A stretch of DNA of 64,000 nt from positions 1-64,000 of the forward strand of contig JAUIRK010000686.1 in assembly GCA_030549495.1 (NCBI GenBank). Reading direction: 5' to 3'. Both the position numbers and the translations under genes were made by a program. Each line of letters starts with the position of its first letter. Positions within the stretch are counted from its first letter, which is position 1. Shown piece after piece: positions 11,927-24,411 of this stretch. The notes under the pieces were generated by a model, which saw only the letters and a list, made by a program, of their open reading frames with translations, made no database searches and was not told where the DNA came from. The DNA comes from Nectonema munidae (lineage: Eukaryota; Nematomorpha; Nectonematoida; Nectonematidae).

Positions 11927-12439
11927 TTTTCCACTATTCAGAGCGTCGTCAAAAAAAAATCGCGGTTCGTTTCAGCTTCTTTTCCTCTTCCTGATTCTTC
12001 TTTCTTCAAAATGGCCTCTCCTTTTCATCTGATCTAAATTTCTTGATTATTCTTATGCTAGTCTTATAAGGCTTTCCAAATAAGTTTTAAAAAAATTACA
12101 AAATACTTTCTATCTATATATTTTCAGAATTATATCTTAATAAAATAATACCGGCAAGTCACTCTCATTCAGAAGGATTGATCAGTTCCGCTTCAAACAT
12201 TGTAAACAGTAAACGAAGTATCGTGAATCCAGATAAAGTTGAGGAGTTTATTTTTGTTGGGCAAAATAATAAATCATTTAAAAATTTGCTTAAATAAAAA
12301 TGTTTATTTCGTCTTTTGTTTCATGAAATTCTTTTATATTTGATCATTGGGAAAATTGTTCCCAAACCCACCCGTTCCCCGCGAAGAGAGAATCTCCAAG
12401 AGCGACCTAAAAATTCACTCCTCGCTGTGCTCTGGTGTA

Positions 12440-12690
12440 TATGTGTAAAATACTTTTATAAGTATTCCAATAAAAATGTTAATTTTTACATGAGTTGTGA
12501 TATATAAATCAATTTTTTGACAGATTTGATTGAATGTCATAAAAAATAAACATCACAGCTAACTTGAAAATGGGTATATATGTATAAAAACTATTTATAG
12601 GAATAAAAATTTTAGTTTTGAGATGGGTTGTCATATTTAAATCACTTTTTGACAGGTTTGACTGATTTTCATTAAAAAATAGGAAAACCT
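12440..12690. repeat. Two tandem units of about 132 bp
   Basis: Unit one (about 12440-12545) and unit two (about 12570-12685) share TATATGT.TAAAA, ATATTTAAATCA.TTTTTGACA-type sequence and GGTTTGA.TG followed by CATAAAAAATA. The same unit occurs inverted at 44405-44590 (GAAAATCAGTCAAACCTGAC), so it is a dispersed family. Confidence 0.5.
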
Positions 12691-12779
12691 CAATATTCAG
12701 CATTCATAGATAAAAATAGACTTCACCAATGAATTCAGCATAGCTGAAATATATATGTAACATTAAAAATAATAAAAAC

Positions 12780-12862
12780 TTAATCGGAGAAAAAGAGAGG
12801 GGGCATTTTCCGATCCGTAGCACTTGAGCGGACAAATTTTGCCCGGCACTAATATGGTTACG
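12780..12862 (-). mobile_element. piggyBac-like terminal fragment
   Basis: On the minus strand the sequence ATTAGTGCCGGGCAAAATTT, then GTCCGCTCAAGTGCT, matches the end at 42883-42935 and resembles the TTAACCCTATTCGTG end at 28184. The flanking TTAA is decayed here. Confidence 0.4.
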
Positions 12863-13039
12863 TTTTATTTTAAGAGATTTTTCTAGATGCTGGTCATATA
12901 AATCTAACCGCAAAGATAAAAAATCCAGGCTCCATCAACTTCCATTTATTCTGAAAATTCCTAACACTTACTATTTAAAATGTTTACCATATTCTTCTGT
13001 TTCACAGCCGATAATTTTCATAAGTAATTACACTTTTTC

Positions 13040-13172
13040 GGCAGATGGCATAGTGGTAGGAGCATGGGGCCTCGATAAAGATGGTTCCGGTTCGATTCCT
13101 GATCGTGACTGCCATCTGTCCAGCTATAATAGATTATTCTTCCCTTGGATGCGATACCGACAACTAAGAAAA
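13040..13172 (+). mobile_element. tRNA-derived SINE
   Basis: The head carries an RNA polymerase III A-box-like TGGCATAGTGGTAGG and a B-box GGTTCGATTCC about 35 bp later. A body follows with GACTGCCATCTGTCC, AGATTATTCTTCCC and GATGCGATACCGAC. The same body is found at 42738-42852 (minus) and, more decayed, at 56935-57065 (minus). It is not a functional tRNA gene, because no cloverleaf 3' half follows. Confidence 0.75.
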
Positions 13173-13644
13173 ATCATTACACTGAAAGTCCATTTTCGAA
13201 ACTCAAATTCCATTTTATGAGAGGCTTGTAAAAAACATGACTAAGCTTTTAGATTACCATAATATAAAGCAATTCACGATTATGGCCTAATCTTGGTTCC
13301 TTAAAATTTTTAAAAAGAAACCTAAATCTCCCATGTTTTTATACTTCCCTATAAAAATAAATCATTGCTCATGAAAAGCAATTCAGTGTAGTTGCCAGAA
13401 GCGATTTCAATTTAAATGTGTGGAAGACAGATTGTTTTTTTCTTTCATATATTAATGTCATTTCTCTATTTAACTATTTGTGCACAAATCGACGATAAAA
13501 ACATTTTCGAATAACATGGAAATGTTTGCTTTTCCCGGTGACTTGTTTTAATTAACTTCTTCTTTCTGTATATGTGAAAAAGCATGTCTTGATGCTACAC
13601 TGTTCCTTCATCCATCGGTTGGATAAACAATGTCAAAGTCTTTA

Positions 13645-14615
13645 GGGTAGGTGTGTCAAACTCAAATCAATAGCGGGTCGGATTTTGAATATTTTCAACT
13701 TAATGTTCAAAGGACTAACACCCTCACAAATAAAATCAACAACTGAATAAATTATTATTTAAAAAGCCTTAAAACAGTTTGAATGAAGCTTTGTCATTAA
13801 AAAGAATGAATTTCACTAAATTTGACATATATTTTTTACCCGATGATAAAAAAGTGACAATTATTTAATAATTTTCAAATTTTGTCGCTGCATAAAGTTT
13901 TGAGCAAACTCTCGAGCATAATTTGTTCAAAATAAATCATTGAAAAAGATCTAGATCAGGCGCGCACATCTGAAGGAGAGAAAAAGCCTATCGAATAAAA
14001 TTTTAAATCTTGGATAAACTTTAAAAAAAATATGGATAACTTTCCATATTACTTTTCTTGTTTTAAGGTTAAATCTTAGAAAGAATATTTAAAATATTTT
14101 TTTCAAATTTCTACTTCATTGATATAATAATGCAAATTTGAGCCATATTTGATCAGGAGTAATGTAGACAGTAATTTGAACAAGAGATATTTTTCATAGC
14201 AATAACTATATTAGAAAGTATTCTCTATAATTTAAAGCTTAAAAGGTTTCGCCCTATTGATTTCTGTAACTGAAGGAATTAAATTAATGTACTAGAAGAC
14301 ACACGTTAGGAAAAATGCCCTTATTAATAATTTAAACAATCACGTATTGTATTCCCGAAATCAAATATATATAGCATCATTATTCTTAGATATTCGTTTT
14401 ATTATCAAGATTGCTTTAAATATTTGTCAATGTTTTCACACGTTCCTTAAAATTTTTAATAAAACTTAGTACAAATAATTTCATTTTCACGTAATTTATA
14501 CCTTATAACCTAGGGAATGGAATAGCTAATTTATATAAATGGTTAGTAGCAAATTTTCTACGAAAAATTTTAAACCTTCAATTACTATTTAAAGGGGCCA
14601 CATTTAAATTCACGG
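13645..14615 (+). mobile_element. Possible decayed hAT-like non-autonomous element
   Basis: The left edge GTGTGTCAAACTCAA with GCGGGTCGGATTTTG, and the right-side AAAGGGGCCACATTTAAA, resemble the ends of a common class of hAT element. The core is AT-rich and non-coding. The terminal repeats are too worn to fix the boundaries or a target duplication. Confidence 0.35.
13957..13990 (+). mobile_element. GGGCGCACATC-type transposon end
   Basis: CAGGCGCGCACATCTGAAGG with AGAGAAAAAGCC following matches ends at 36448 and 51130. It also matches, reverse-complemented, the ends at 27187-27221, 36633 and 37102. It is one end of a recurring MITE family. Confidence 0.45.
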
Positions 14616-14839
14616 CTTCATAACTGTCAATTCATAGACCCAAGTCCAAAATATATTTTCAAACAATCTTACTTATGTGTAGGTAGAATATGAAGATTAT
14701 ATAAGATTATTCTTTGTTTTTCTGTGTTACTAATCTAGCTTGGTAACATTTCGTTGCTAAAACCTAACCAATTAAATATGAACCAGGCTTTTTGACAATT
14801 AGTGAGATGAGAGGCTGAGAAAAATCTTTTAGCCCCTAA

Positions 14840-14882
14840 TCACTATTGTACGGATAGCTGGTTGTCGGATAAAAAAGAACTG
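14840..14882 (-). mobile_element. Pogo-like terminus
   Basis: On the minus strand from 14884 it reads TA then CAGTTCTTTTTTATCCGAC, followed by a second ATCCG unit. A TA target and a CAGT start are as in the other Tigger/pogo ends of this window. The partner end is unknown. Confidence 0.35.
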
Positions 14883-15254
14883 TATTACCAATGAGTTTTC
14901 TAATATAACCCTTTCCATACAGGCCTTAGAAGATCAAGACATTTTTAACCTTCAAACATCAAATACAGAATAGGCTCAATCAAGAATTCTGTTCGCTAAA
15001 GATTTACAAGAGAGATGATTTTTAGAGTCATGGTATAAAACCTTCACTTGGTTAGAGTATAGGATATCTAGCGATAGAAAGCGCAATTGTGACCATCGGT
15101 TTCAATAACTAATAAAACGCAATAAAGAAGGATAAAGGCTTAATTACATCCGATGAATGATTTGGTTCTTGTTGAGTTAGAACATTGGCTCTCACTTCAC
15201 ACAGTCGGTAGAAATTTTTGCAGTCTCTTTATAATTTTTTAATAGTTCAGTGTT

Positions 15255-15683
15255 TAAAACCGGAAATCACTAATTCGGACCTTGGATTATTCTGAAAATC
15301 TTTTGAAAAATTATTGAATGATTGATAAAATTAACAGCTGAGCTTCTCGAAGGTTTACAAAATTAAAGTTTCATAAATGAGGAAGAACTATGAATCTTTA
15401 TATCTTGCAAGAAAAACTAATTAGAGAAAAACCAAAGCACCTAAAACAATAAGTTTAAAAAGAATGATAAAATTCAGCAAGTAGAAACAGTATATCTGAA
15501 AATTAACTTACAAATCCTAATGTGCAATAACTCTTTTGTAATACTTTTAGTAAATAGACATATGACATTGAATTTTAGCTCGAGTCAAGTTTATAGGGAG
15601 AGAAATAAGAATCAATAAACCGGAAAAATGACTAATTCGGAAAGGCCGAATCCCAAGCATTCCGAATTAGTGATAGTCGACTG
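15255..15683 (-). mobile_element. Pogo-like terminus with subterminal copies
   Basis: On the minus strand from 15685 it reads TA then CAGTCGACTATCACTAATTC, followed by the unit CCGAATTAGTCATTTTTCCGG. Another copy of this unit lies at 15255-15280. These copies of the same terminal unit suggest a pogo-like element end. Confidence 0.4.
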
Positions 15684-15769
15684 TACTAAATATATGTTTA
15701 AAAATGAGGTTCAGTAAAAATAATAGGAATATACAAAAATGGACATGAGAATATTTTACATGCTGTCTC

Positions 15770-16330
15770 GTTTGCTTTCTGAAATTGCTAGATTTCTTTT
15801 CATGGTATCGCTTCAAAACTTTTCCTTTGGAAACTCACGTTTCAGTGCAGCAAGAGTTTTTCAAATTCGCAATCATATTCTTTGCATAACTCAGAAAACA
15901 AACAAGAGATGAAGACATTTGTAGTAATGGAATACACTGTCATTGCAATGGATACCTATTAAACCAGAAGAATTTTGCTTAACCAGAGTCTGAAAACTAG
16001 AACGACAAGGAATTTCCAGATGGGGTCAGTACACACTCCAAATGCATGCTTCGGCTTAATATCAGGTGCTGTAAAAAGTAGTCCATCTTGTCAAGTATTT
16101 CTCTTGCTATTGTTTTACTGCTAAGAGTTTCGCAAAACAAATTTGTCTACCAGGTGCTTCTCAAAGACAGATGTACGTAAACGTAAGGCTGAGCTAAGGT
16201 TGTAGCATCCGTGGTTTTATCAAGCTGAATTGCAAAAAAGTTGTGATTACAAATAGATTTTGATTTTTTAACTTGATTTTGAGAAATTTCTGCTTTTAGT
16301 AAAGTTTACTTACCTCTCTCCTTTTTTACT
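15770..16330 (-). pseudogene. hAT transposase fragment (ZBED5-like)
   Basis: The minus strand encodes FFAIQLDKTTDATTLAQPYV, the region around the first catalytic Asp of hAT transposases (compare QLDESTDVSN at about 63615). Traces resembling later segments follow (KTIAREILDKMDYF, then ECVLTPSG). The zinc-finger N-terminus and the C-terminal dimerisation domain are not seen. Stops and frame changes interrupt it, so it is an old fossil. No terminal repeats were found for this copy. Confidence 0.65.
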
Positions 16331-16690
16331 TTTTAAAATATTCGAGAAAATCAGGAGTGCTTTATCAAAATCTTAATTTTGTTTTTCATTTGATTACTTC
16401 ACATATTTTTGACAAGAGTTATTTTTTAGAAACTTTATAGAAGGCTTTCAAACCACACTTAATATTTTGCAAAAACATTTCTATGTTATGAAACTTGGAT
16501 TTGTATACGATCGTTCAACATGACATTTAAAATAGTAATAGCTTTCTTTACTGAACCCAAGTGCCTTTTTAACTTCTTAAAAAAAAAGCTTTTTTTTTTA
16601 GTTTTTTTTAACTTCACAACTCAAAAGACAGCTCTTCCGCACCAAATGAACAATTACTACTCAAAAATAAAATACTAAATAAAAAAAGTA
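16331..16690. other. AT-rich spacer, nothing recognised
   Basis: Homopolymeric A/T tracts only. It lies immediately upstream of a truncated LINE. Confidence 0.5.
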
Positions 16691-16693
16691 AAT

Positions 16694-17732
16694 TTTAATA
16701 GAAAATTTATTGTTCGATTGAATGGATTATGCTCATCAACTTCAGAAATAATAAGTGGAATCCCTCAAGGTTCTGTATTGGGACCTGTATTTTTCTCTAT
16801 GTTTATAAATGATATTTGTGATGATCTAAAATCAAATATAAAAATTTATGCTGATGATATAAAATTATTCAAGGGTTCAAAGGGTGAAGGTACGAAGAAT
16901 ATACAGAATGATCTATACAAAATATATAGATGGAGTAAAGAATGGGATATGCAGTTGAATATAAATAAGTGCTATCACCTTCAAATTGGAAAAAAAGAGG
17001 ATGCCAGTTTTTATATAGGCGGAACTAAGCTAAACCAAGTTGAAAAGCATAATGATCTAGGATTAATCGTTGATTCAAAGTTTTGTTTCTCTGATCATGT
17101 ATTGCACGTTGTCAAGAAAGCCTTCACTATTCTACACATGTTGAACAATACCATCATCTTATCTGAAATCGAAATTTCTCTGTATTTATACAAATCTTTA
17201 GTCAGACCTGTTCTGGAATACGCAAATGTAATTTTTGGAAGTTCATCAATTATCAACATCAGAAAAATAGAAAAGGTTCAAAAAGTATTCACAAAGCACT
17301 TGAAAGGAATGCAAAATTTATGTTATATTGAAAGACTTCAAAAGATTGACCTGCCTTCTTTATATTATCGAAGCCTGAGAAATGAAATGATATCAATATT
17401 TAATATCGTAAAAGGAAATATGAAGATTGATGAGAAAGTTTTGCCTGAATATTCGAAGAGAATTTCCAGATCACACTTGCTGAAGTTTGCACCTGAATCC
17501 TTTCAAAGTAAGTATAGAAGCAGATACTTAATCCAAAGAGCATACAATCACTGGAATGGCTTACCTAATGAAGTTGTTAACTCAATTACTGTGAAAGAAT
17601 TTGAAAAAAAACTCGATGAATTTTGGAAAGACAAAAGATTTGCCGTTCCTTGAAAAATACGCTATATTTGATGGAATTCTCATAGGCTGCTAGCCTCTTT
17701 AAATTGCTTAATAAACTTATGTTATGTTATGT
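16694..17732 (+). mobile_element. 5'-truncated non-LTR retrotransposon (LINE), reverse transcriptase 3' half
   Basis: An uninterrupted frame of about 320 codons ends at a stop at 17651-17653. Counting from 16718 it carries the reverse-transcriptase motif SGIPQGSVLGP at residues 13-23 and the catalytic YADD at 44-47. The thumb and C-terminal part common to Jockey/CR1-like LINEs follow (IGKKEDASFYIGG, LVRPVLEYAN, RAYNHWNGLP). Endonuclease, ORF1 and the start of the RT domain are absent, and the element begins abruptly near 16694, as expected for 5' truncation during target-primed reverse transcription. After the stop comes a short 3' UTR and a TTATG microsatellite tail at 17717-17732, which serves as the 3' end. 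The open frame suggests a fairly young insertion. Confidence 0.88.
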
Positions 17733-17744
17733 AAATGCAGCAAA

Positions 17745-18005
17745 ACCAAGTTTCAATGATGAGTTGCCATATTTAATTTTGTAACGCCATTAAAGAAAAT
17801 GCATATTTACATCTAAATATGCGTGCAATATGTTGCGCAAAGCGATCCAATGTGTGACCCCTCTCGGTCCCCTTGGAACTGCTTTGGAATCTTCTAGGGG
17901 ACCGCGGACTCCAGTTTAAGAATCAGCGGACTAAAAGGTAGTTATGCAATCAGAATTACAAACAAGGTAATTTTATTTGATAAAATTGGTGTAGTTATCC
18001 GTAAT
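17745..18005 (-). mobile_element. hAT-related repeat, homologous to 48955-49150
   Basis: The sequence shares GTGCAATATGTTGCGCAAA, GACTCCAGTTT and ATCAGAATTACAAACAAGGT with the reverse complement of 48955-49150. That region is the left end of the BED-finger hAT element, so this is probably another end or non-autonomous copy of the same family. Confidence 0.5.
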
Positions 18006-18600
18006 TGTGGTGGGATTGGGCGCCTCTGATCTAGACATCATTAATTTAGACTTTTCAAGTAATTTTTAGGTACACTACGTTTAGCAAAGATTCAAACAAA
18101 CTGCTTCTCCACTAAAAACACATTAAAATTTTTTGGAAATAAGTTAACGTTTTTTTAACTAGAGAGGTTATCTTTTCAAGATTATAAACATAAAATTAAA
18201 GTGTGTATCATGTATGAGCATTGTGTTTTTCTGAGATATGCGCTTTTAACCAAAATTCTTTTCTTGAATTTGTATTGCACAATTTTCATTATAATTGAAA
18301 AGGAGAGGCGTACTTACGATTATTTTCTTTGGAGATGGAGTGAAATTTATTTCAATTTGTATCACGCAATAAAAAAACCAGCAATGTATTTGTGTGATGT
18401 ATCTCGTCTGATTGTTTTTAAAAATTATATTTCAGTTATTTTTGAGTAGTATATATTTCTAAAATTAAAAAGAATTTTGAACGCTTCTATTTCAAAACAC
18501 TAAACAAAGAGTATTAAAAAGAATATAAAAAGAAACCATTTGCAAAATCCAAAAACTAAAATGTTAAAACTAGGATTAATGTTCGACTTAAAAATATATG
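18006..18600. other. No gene recognised
   Basis: AT-rich. The open frame at 18201-18449 shows no motif and has the composition of random sequence. Confidence 0.4.
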
Positions 18601-19740
18601 CAGTAAAACCTCGGTATAACGAAGTTGACGGAGAACTGTTGCTTAGTTCGTACAAGCGAGTTTCACTATAACCGAGGAGTGCAATAAAAGAACTGGAATT
18701 TTGTTTTTCACTTAGTTTCATTATTTCTTTCAATGAGTTAATAGTTATGGTTGGGGTCCTTACAAATGACTACAACTAATTTATGCTCACTTTCGACCGC
18801 TGCTCTTTCTTCTCAGTTTTTGGCTAGTTGTCTACTCAACAAAGTTGTCATTTGTCACATTGTTGACCCGACCCCCTCTCCCTGTTTTAGTTGACCTGAT
18901 TTGTGAGCGACCCCTAAAGCTAAAAAATACAGTAAAATATATTGAAGATTTATTTTCAAAAAAAATCAGTTTTATTTAAAAAAAAACAACGATGCGTGTT
19001 TCTATTAAAGATGAGTTCTTGCATTGTTTGATGAAATTTTTTATTTCCGTCATACAATTAAACATTTCCTTTGATTCGTTTTAAGTTTGGAAGAATGTCA
19101 TTATTTCACAGCAAAGTTCTAGAGCATCAGTTGGGGCGGTGTTGACTCAATATTCACTTCATTATCTTCATTGCTGTGTTGTAACAAATTGGCGTCAACT
19201 TCAACGTGTTTTCTAAGTCTGATGATGTTCGCAGTCCCAGTTTAGATGCCTTTCGTAGCACAAACGGTGTTTTTCACTCGTGTGCGGACAGAATGTCGAA
19301 AGACATAGTGTAGAAATACAGAGTGTCGAAAGAAAAAGTGTCGAATGGACAATGTGTCGAACAGACAATGATAAATGGTAAAGACAGGGGGAAGATAAAT
19401 GATAATGAAAGAGAGAATAAAGTACAATGTATCGAATACCTTACCTGTCATGTTCGCCCTACTAATATAGTTCGACCTTCTATTGATCATTTAGCGCCGT
19501 GGCATTCTTCTCCTTTTAGCAATAATGATGAAAACGGTAAAAATTTAAAAAACAAACCTGTTTCGTCAATTAAAATAAACATGCTCAGGCACACAGTTAT
19601 TCAAAATGGGAAGCAAAAATTTTCAAACCATTCGTTAAATGATTCTGATGGAACATCTTTTGCTTCCCCACAAATTGGCGAAAAAGTGATACCATGCCGT
19701 TTTTTCAAATTTCCAATGCTATCAAAGTTTCCAGTTTAAA
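18601..19740 (-). mobile_element. Decayed Tigger transposon
   Basis: The end at 18601 reads CAGTAAAACCTCGGTATAAC, a Tigger terminal repeat that on the minus strand is the 3' end. Minus-strand coding traces run from 19740 downward. They give KKRHGITF, CGEAKDVPSESFNEW, the first catalytic region LIDETGLFF and LKGEECHGAK, then RANMTGK near 19460. Acidic C-terminal traces (SNEDNEVNIESTPP, then CCEIMTFFQT) follow near 19000-19200. The second and third catalytic segments are missing, and several stops and frame changes are present. The N-terminal DNA-binding domains and the 5' terminal repeat were not found. A 138-codon plus-strand frame at 19323-19739 is the antisense shadow of this gene. Confidence 0.7.
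19283..19378 (+). repeat. Short minisatellite, unit about 16-17 bp
   Basis: About six imperfect copies of a GACA..GTGTCGAAA-type unit stand in tandem. They appear to have expanded inside the decayed Tigger, between its catalytic and C-terminal traces. Confidence 0.55.
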
Positions 19741-20750
19741 AGCTGTTTCAGAACTCACTTTTCTTATTAGTCAGTCCAGTTGAACAAATCTGGCCTGTTT
19801 GCATACAGTTCTTCAAAAAGTGGAAAAAAACTCGATTCGAAGTAATTAGAAGAATCTTTTACATTATTTGATATAAGGTCTCTAACTTTTCTATTTTTTC
19901 GTTAAAAAATATTGCATTGCTTGGGGATAAGGGGCATTTTATCAAAAATAAAATTTACTTTCTTTCGATTTCATTAGCGATTGTTTTGTTCATCAGAACT
20001 TTCATATTTTTCTAATTGTCGTACACATATCATCGTGTTGGATTCAGAATTTTTTTTGATTTTACTTATAAGACTTGCTTCGTCATCACTCCTCAAGGTA
20101 AGATCTTGAGAACAGTTTTTGCAAATACTACCTGCTTATGTAGCAAAAAATTGGTTAAAACCTTCAAAGCGCAGTGTAATATAATACAAATATTACAGAC
20201 GATGGGTTATAGTTATAAGATAAATTTACCACTGAAGCGCTTTGAATCTTCCTAAGGTTACAAAAAAATTATCAAGATTTATGTTTTATCAAATCATAAA
20301 AAAATCAACCTATCAATATCATTTATTTGCTGATCCATAAGGATCACAATGTTAAAGGTTTTTTGAGAAACTGTTTTTATCATTCTATTTTTTTAGGATA
20401 AGGAAATTATTGTTTGCATTTGATCAGAAATTTTGTACTTTACACGGCCTGCCATAAAGTTTTTTTTCTCATCATAACTTTTAAGACTCCAAATTTGTTG
20501 CAGGTTTCTTGGACTGTCTAAAATGTTAGAAGTAGAGTTATAGCACGAGGTTTATGGAAGATTTTGCAAAATTTTCCAAAGTTATTTAGGGAGTTCTCAC
20601 ATGACAATAACTACCCTTTTTAGAATTTTCATATTTTTTCCAAGGATGCTAGATATTCAATTAAAGTAAGTTTTTAGCTTCTCCATTATTGAGTATATAA
20701 GTCACTCTTTTTTTTGAAAGAAGCGTCACTTTTCGAAAAGGCGTAAAAAA
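19741..20750. other. AT-rich, no gene recognised
   Basis: Nothing could be assigned. The open frame at 20016-20255 has no motif. Confidence 0.4.
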
Positions 20751-20753
20751 TTT

Positions 20754-21668
20754 TTATGGCAATGATGTGGATAAACTTTTCATAAAAATTATTTCATTTG
20801 CTGCCTTTTTTTGAGTGAAAAATAATCCTTGTAGAAAGAAATAGAGTTTCTTGTAAGATGAATCAGATTTCTTCAAGTAAACAAGTTTACGTGATATTCC
20901 ATTCTGATGATTCCATATACCACGAGCATCTTCAAAAATACTTTTTAAATCTTTAATTTCTCTTGAAATGTTTTCTACGTTTTCCAAAATAAAGAACTGG
21001 TTTGATTTAAGACCTTTTGAAAGAACTAAACTCGGGATAATTTTGTTCTAAGAATTTATTAGAAGGTAGATTAAAGTTATTTTCAAATTCATAATCTACA
21101 ACTTCATTTTATTTGGAGCTAGATTATTCAGGAAATAAAGATGCTGGTTAGAAAAGCTCATATCTAGATCTTTAGAATTGTGATGATAATGTCCTTTCTC
21201 AGAATCTTTGGAGTAATCATGGTTTAATTCCTTCTTTATTACTTCTTCATTGTTTTTACCTTTTACAGAAAATGAATCTTTATTATCAACTGATGATACT
21301 TTTCGTTTTATTTCAAATAAATAAGCAAAATGATTTGGACTAAGATTATCTGAAATACACAGAAAAGAAGACTGTGTCCACATGAAAGAAAACACAGAAT
21401 TATTTTTAGAAATAACATTCCAGGCTAAGCATTTTCGGGTGTGTGTTAACGAAAAGAATTGATTAAAAAGAATAGGAGGTAGAAAAGAATTAATAGGATT
21501 ATATATATATTTAAGAGCGCTGAAAGCCACCAATAGAACAAAGTGTTTATAATTGACACTTTTGTAATCATAAAAATCTTCAAATTGACAAATTTCAATC
21601 TCGCAAAGCAATAGCATTACGTAATAGCTTTCTGTTCCATATAAGGCTAAAGATGAAGTTATATACAT
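20754..21668 (-). pseudogene. Unrecognised coding trace
   Basis: A 190-codon minus-strand frame (21668-21096) is followed, after one frame change, by EVVDYEFENNFNLPSNKFLE. After another change comes a frame containing ILENVENISREIKDLKSIF and RKLVYLKKSDSSYKKLYF, down to 20754. The amino-acid mix is more varied than in random AT-rich frames, and the C-terminal part looks helical and charged. No family is recognised. It may be a decayed host gene, exons whose splice sites were not identified, or the coding remnant of an unknown element. The first part contains several hydrophobic stretches but no clear signal peptide. Confidence 0.3.
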
Positions 21669-21669
21669 A

Positions 21670-23090
21670 CAAAATTTTGATTATACTCAGTGTTACTTCA
21701 TCAACTTTTAGGGGAGACTTGTTGAAAAAACGAAATGTGGTGGTTCCATTTTTTTTCTTTAAGAACAACTGAAAACTGTATACATGTTTTGGATTTAAAG
21801 TTAGATTATAAAAGAGAACAAAATAAAAAAATAGTAAGCATTTTTACGTGAGCAAATTTAAAGTTTAAACGCGAGTTACATTTGAAACTTTCTATAAAAG
21901 AATTCTCATTCTACAAGCTTCTCATAGTGTCAATATAATCCCAGAAGTTTTTTCTGATTTTTTTAAATAATAATCAGTTACACAGTTTTTTAAAGTTAAA
22001 AATAACATGATATGATAAAGCTTTAAAAAGGAATATATTGTATGCTACTTTTTTGAACCATTGAAACAAAAGGCGTTATATGAGATCTTTTTAACTAAAT
22101 ATTCGAAAACAAAAACCAGTAAAAGTTCATTTTTGTGCCACTCATACACCAAAAGATTAAATGCAAAATGTTATAGTTATATAAAGTTTTTTTCATATAT
22201 TTCGAACACCATAAAATTATGAAATTTCCAAGCTTTTATAAAAATAATTATAACAAATTTAATAGAATTGAAAAAACAATAAAGTTGTTAATCGCAATAA
22301 ACTTTTAACTTGTTTAGTTGTTCCAATAGATTCACATTAATTTGCAAAAAAACACTGAAATTTTTATTCTCAGCTTTTAAAAAGATATTTCGTCGACTAA
22401 TATAAAAATTAAATTTTAAATATTTGGTCTATATTAAATTTATATTACTAATAAATTCTTTTGGCGATAACATCATATTTATATTGTAGACGAATCTTGT
22501 TTTGTCTATAAAATCTTATTTTGTAGACAAAATCTAATATTTATGTTAACAACTATATAACATAAATTTTCAATATTCTTAAAAAATATCTTGAAGTAAC
22601 TTGTTTTGGATGCTAGGTATTTTTTTCTTGTTGATAAATTCAAATTCTTTTTTTATTTTCTTTCATTTTTTTATCTGGAACTTAAATTACCATGCTCATG
22701 GGTTTCTCTAAAATTGATCTCATAAATCATTCAATAACATCAACTTCCTATATAACTTTGTAAAAAATGATATCAATTGAAAATATCTATGAAATGATGT
22801 ATTTCGTCGTAGTGTGACACTTGACTGCATGAAACGTGGCCAATTAAGTTTTAATTTCCTTTTATTTGAGCCATTAAGCAGTAGCATGAAAAGTTAATTA
22901 TTATTTTCAATAAAAATTTATTTACAAAAAAATTCTTTCTATAAATTTTAAAAGAATTTTATTTAAAAGTTTTTTATATTTTTTTCCATAAAAAAATTAA
23001 ATTTAGGAAAACTATTTTTCATATCAAAAAAATAATTAAAATTTTTAGTTAGTACTGAAACTTTAAACTAATTACTAGTTTAAACTGAGT
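21670..23090. other. AT-rich, no gene recognised
   Basis: Only a small inverted repeat (TTTTGTCTATAAAAT with TTTTGTAGACAAAAT) near 22500-22535 stands out. Confidence 0.45.
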
Positions 23091-23094
23091 ACGT

Positions 23095-24125
23095 AAATGA
23101 AAAACAATATGATTTTATTTAAAATTTAAAAATTCACAATTTTCAGGCTTGAAATGCAAACTTGTTTAGACTTTCAGAAATTATCAAACCCTAATTGCAA
23201 AACTGAGACCAGAAATTAAACTAGCATGGTCAATTTTGTATACAAAAATGTATTATATTTGGAATGTGAATGATTTTTTTGGACAATTTAAAGACAAAAA
23301 CCGCAAATTTGAATGACAGTTTTAGACATTTTCAAATCCTAATTGCAAATACTGGATCAAAAAATGGAATCAGCATTGTCGATTTGAGATAAAAATGTTG
23401 ATTTTATTCAAAATGTGAATGGATGTTTTTGCAGACAATTTTTAGAAATAAATTGCAAAATTGATTGATACATTGAAACATTTAGACAAACTAATTGCGA
23501 AAACTGAGTCCGTAAATGAAATCGTCATAGCTGATTTAGTATAGATAAATATATTTTGGTAATAATTTAAATAAAATTCTTCGAAAAAATTTTCAAACGT
23601 AAACCACAAAATTGATCGACACTTTCAGATATTTTAACACCCGAATTGTGAAAACTGAGTGCAGAAATGAAATCAGCATGATTGATTTAGTATAAAAATA
23701 TGTTTTATATAAAATTAAAAAATTCTTCGACACAATTTTCAGACGTAAACCGCAAATTTGATTGACACTTTCAGCTATTTTCACACCCTAATTGGGAAAA
23801 CTGAGTCGTGAAATGAAATAAACATGGTCGATTTGGTGTAAAAAAAGTCATTTTATTTAAAATTTGAATGAATGTTTTCAAAAGAAATTTTATCATCAAT
23901 CAAAATTTTCATTGACATTTGCTACAAAGATGTCATGTATATTGGAAAAATTATCAACATTATGTTGAAACAATGTACATTTGATTTTGATTGACAGTTT
24001 ATGACATGAGAAGGTCATTCAACTAGCATGAAAATGGTATCAAAAGATGAAGCTAGTGATTTTAGAAAAAGCCGCGAAGTTTGAAGAGATATAATTTGGC
24101 CAATTTTATACAATTGTAGTTTTAG
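23095..24125 (-). repeat. Satellite-armed repeat element, inverted copy
   Basis: This is the reverse complement of the arrangement at 8662-9950. About six tandem units (CTGAGTC.G.AAATGAAATC, CGCAAATTTGATTGACA, TTTTATTTAAAATTTGAAT-type segments) lead into the unique head, ending with GAAGCTAGTGATTTT and GCCAATTTTATACAATTGTA near 24118. The shared outer edge with the copies at 8662 and 28418 marks one true end of the element. Confidence 0.7.
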
Positions 24126-24411
24126 TACAATTGTGCCCGCTCCACTCGTTAATGATAGTCAAAGGAAATCATTCAAAATATAAACATTATATAAAAATAT
24201 TTAAAATTTTAAGTTTTATAGTTGTTGACATAAGCACAAGATTTCGCCGACAAATAATCTATTCCAAAGATAAGTTTAAATCTCGTGGACCTCGTTTATT
24301 TGAATAAACTAAAATTTCAGTATGAAGGATCATATTTAAAATAAAAAATAACTCGAAAATTTAGGTATGAGAAATGGAAATGAAATTTTAGAATAAGCAA
24401 AGAATAAAGAT

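Noticed and set aside
13040-13110. Functional tRNA gene
   Set aside because: Box A and box B are present, but the 3' half does not form acceptor and T stems, and the body matches other dispersed SINE copies.
19323-19739. 138-codon plus-strand open frame
   Set aside because: The minus strand here reads as Tigger transposase (KKRHGITF, DETGLFF, GEECHGAK), so the plus frame is an antisense shadow.
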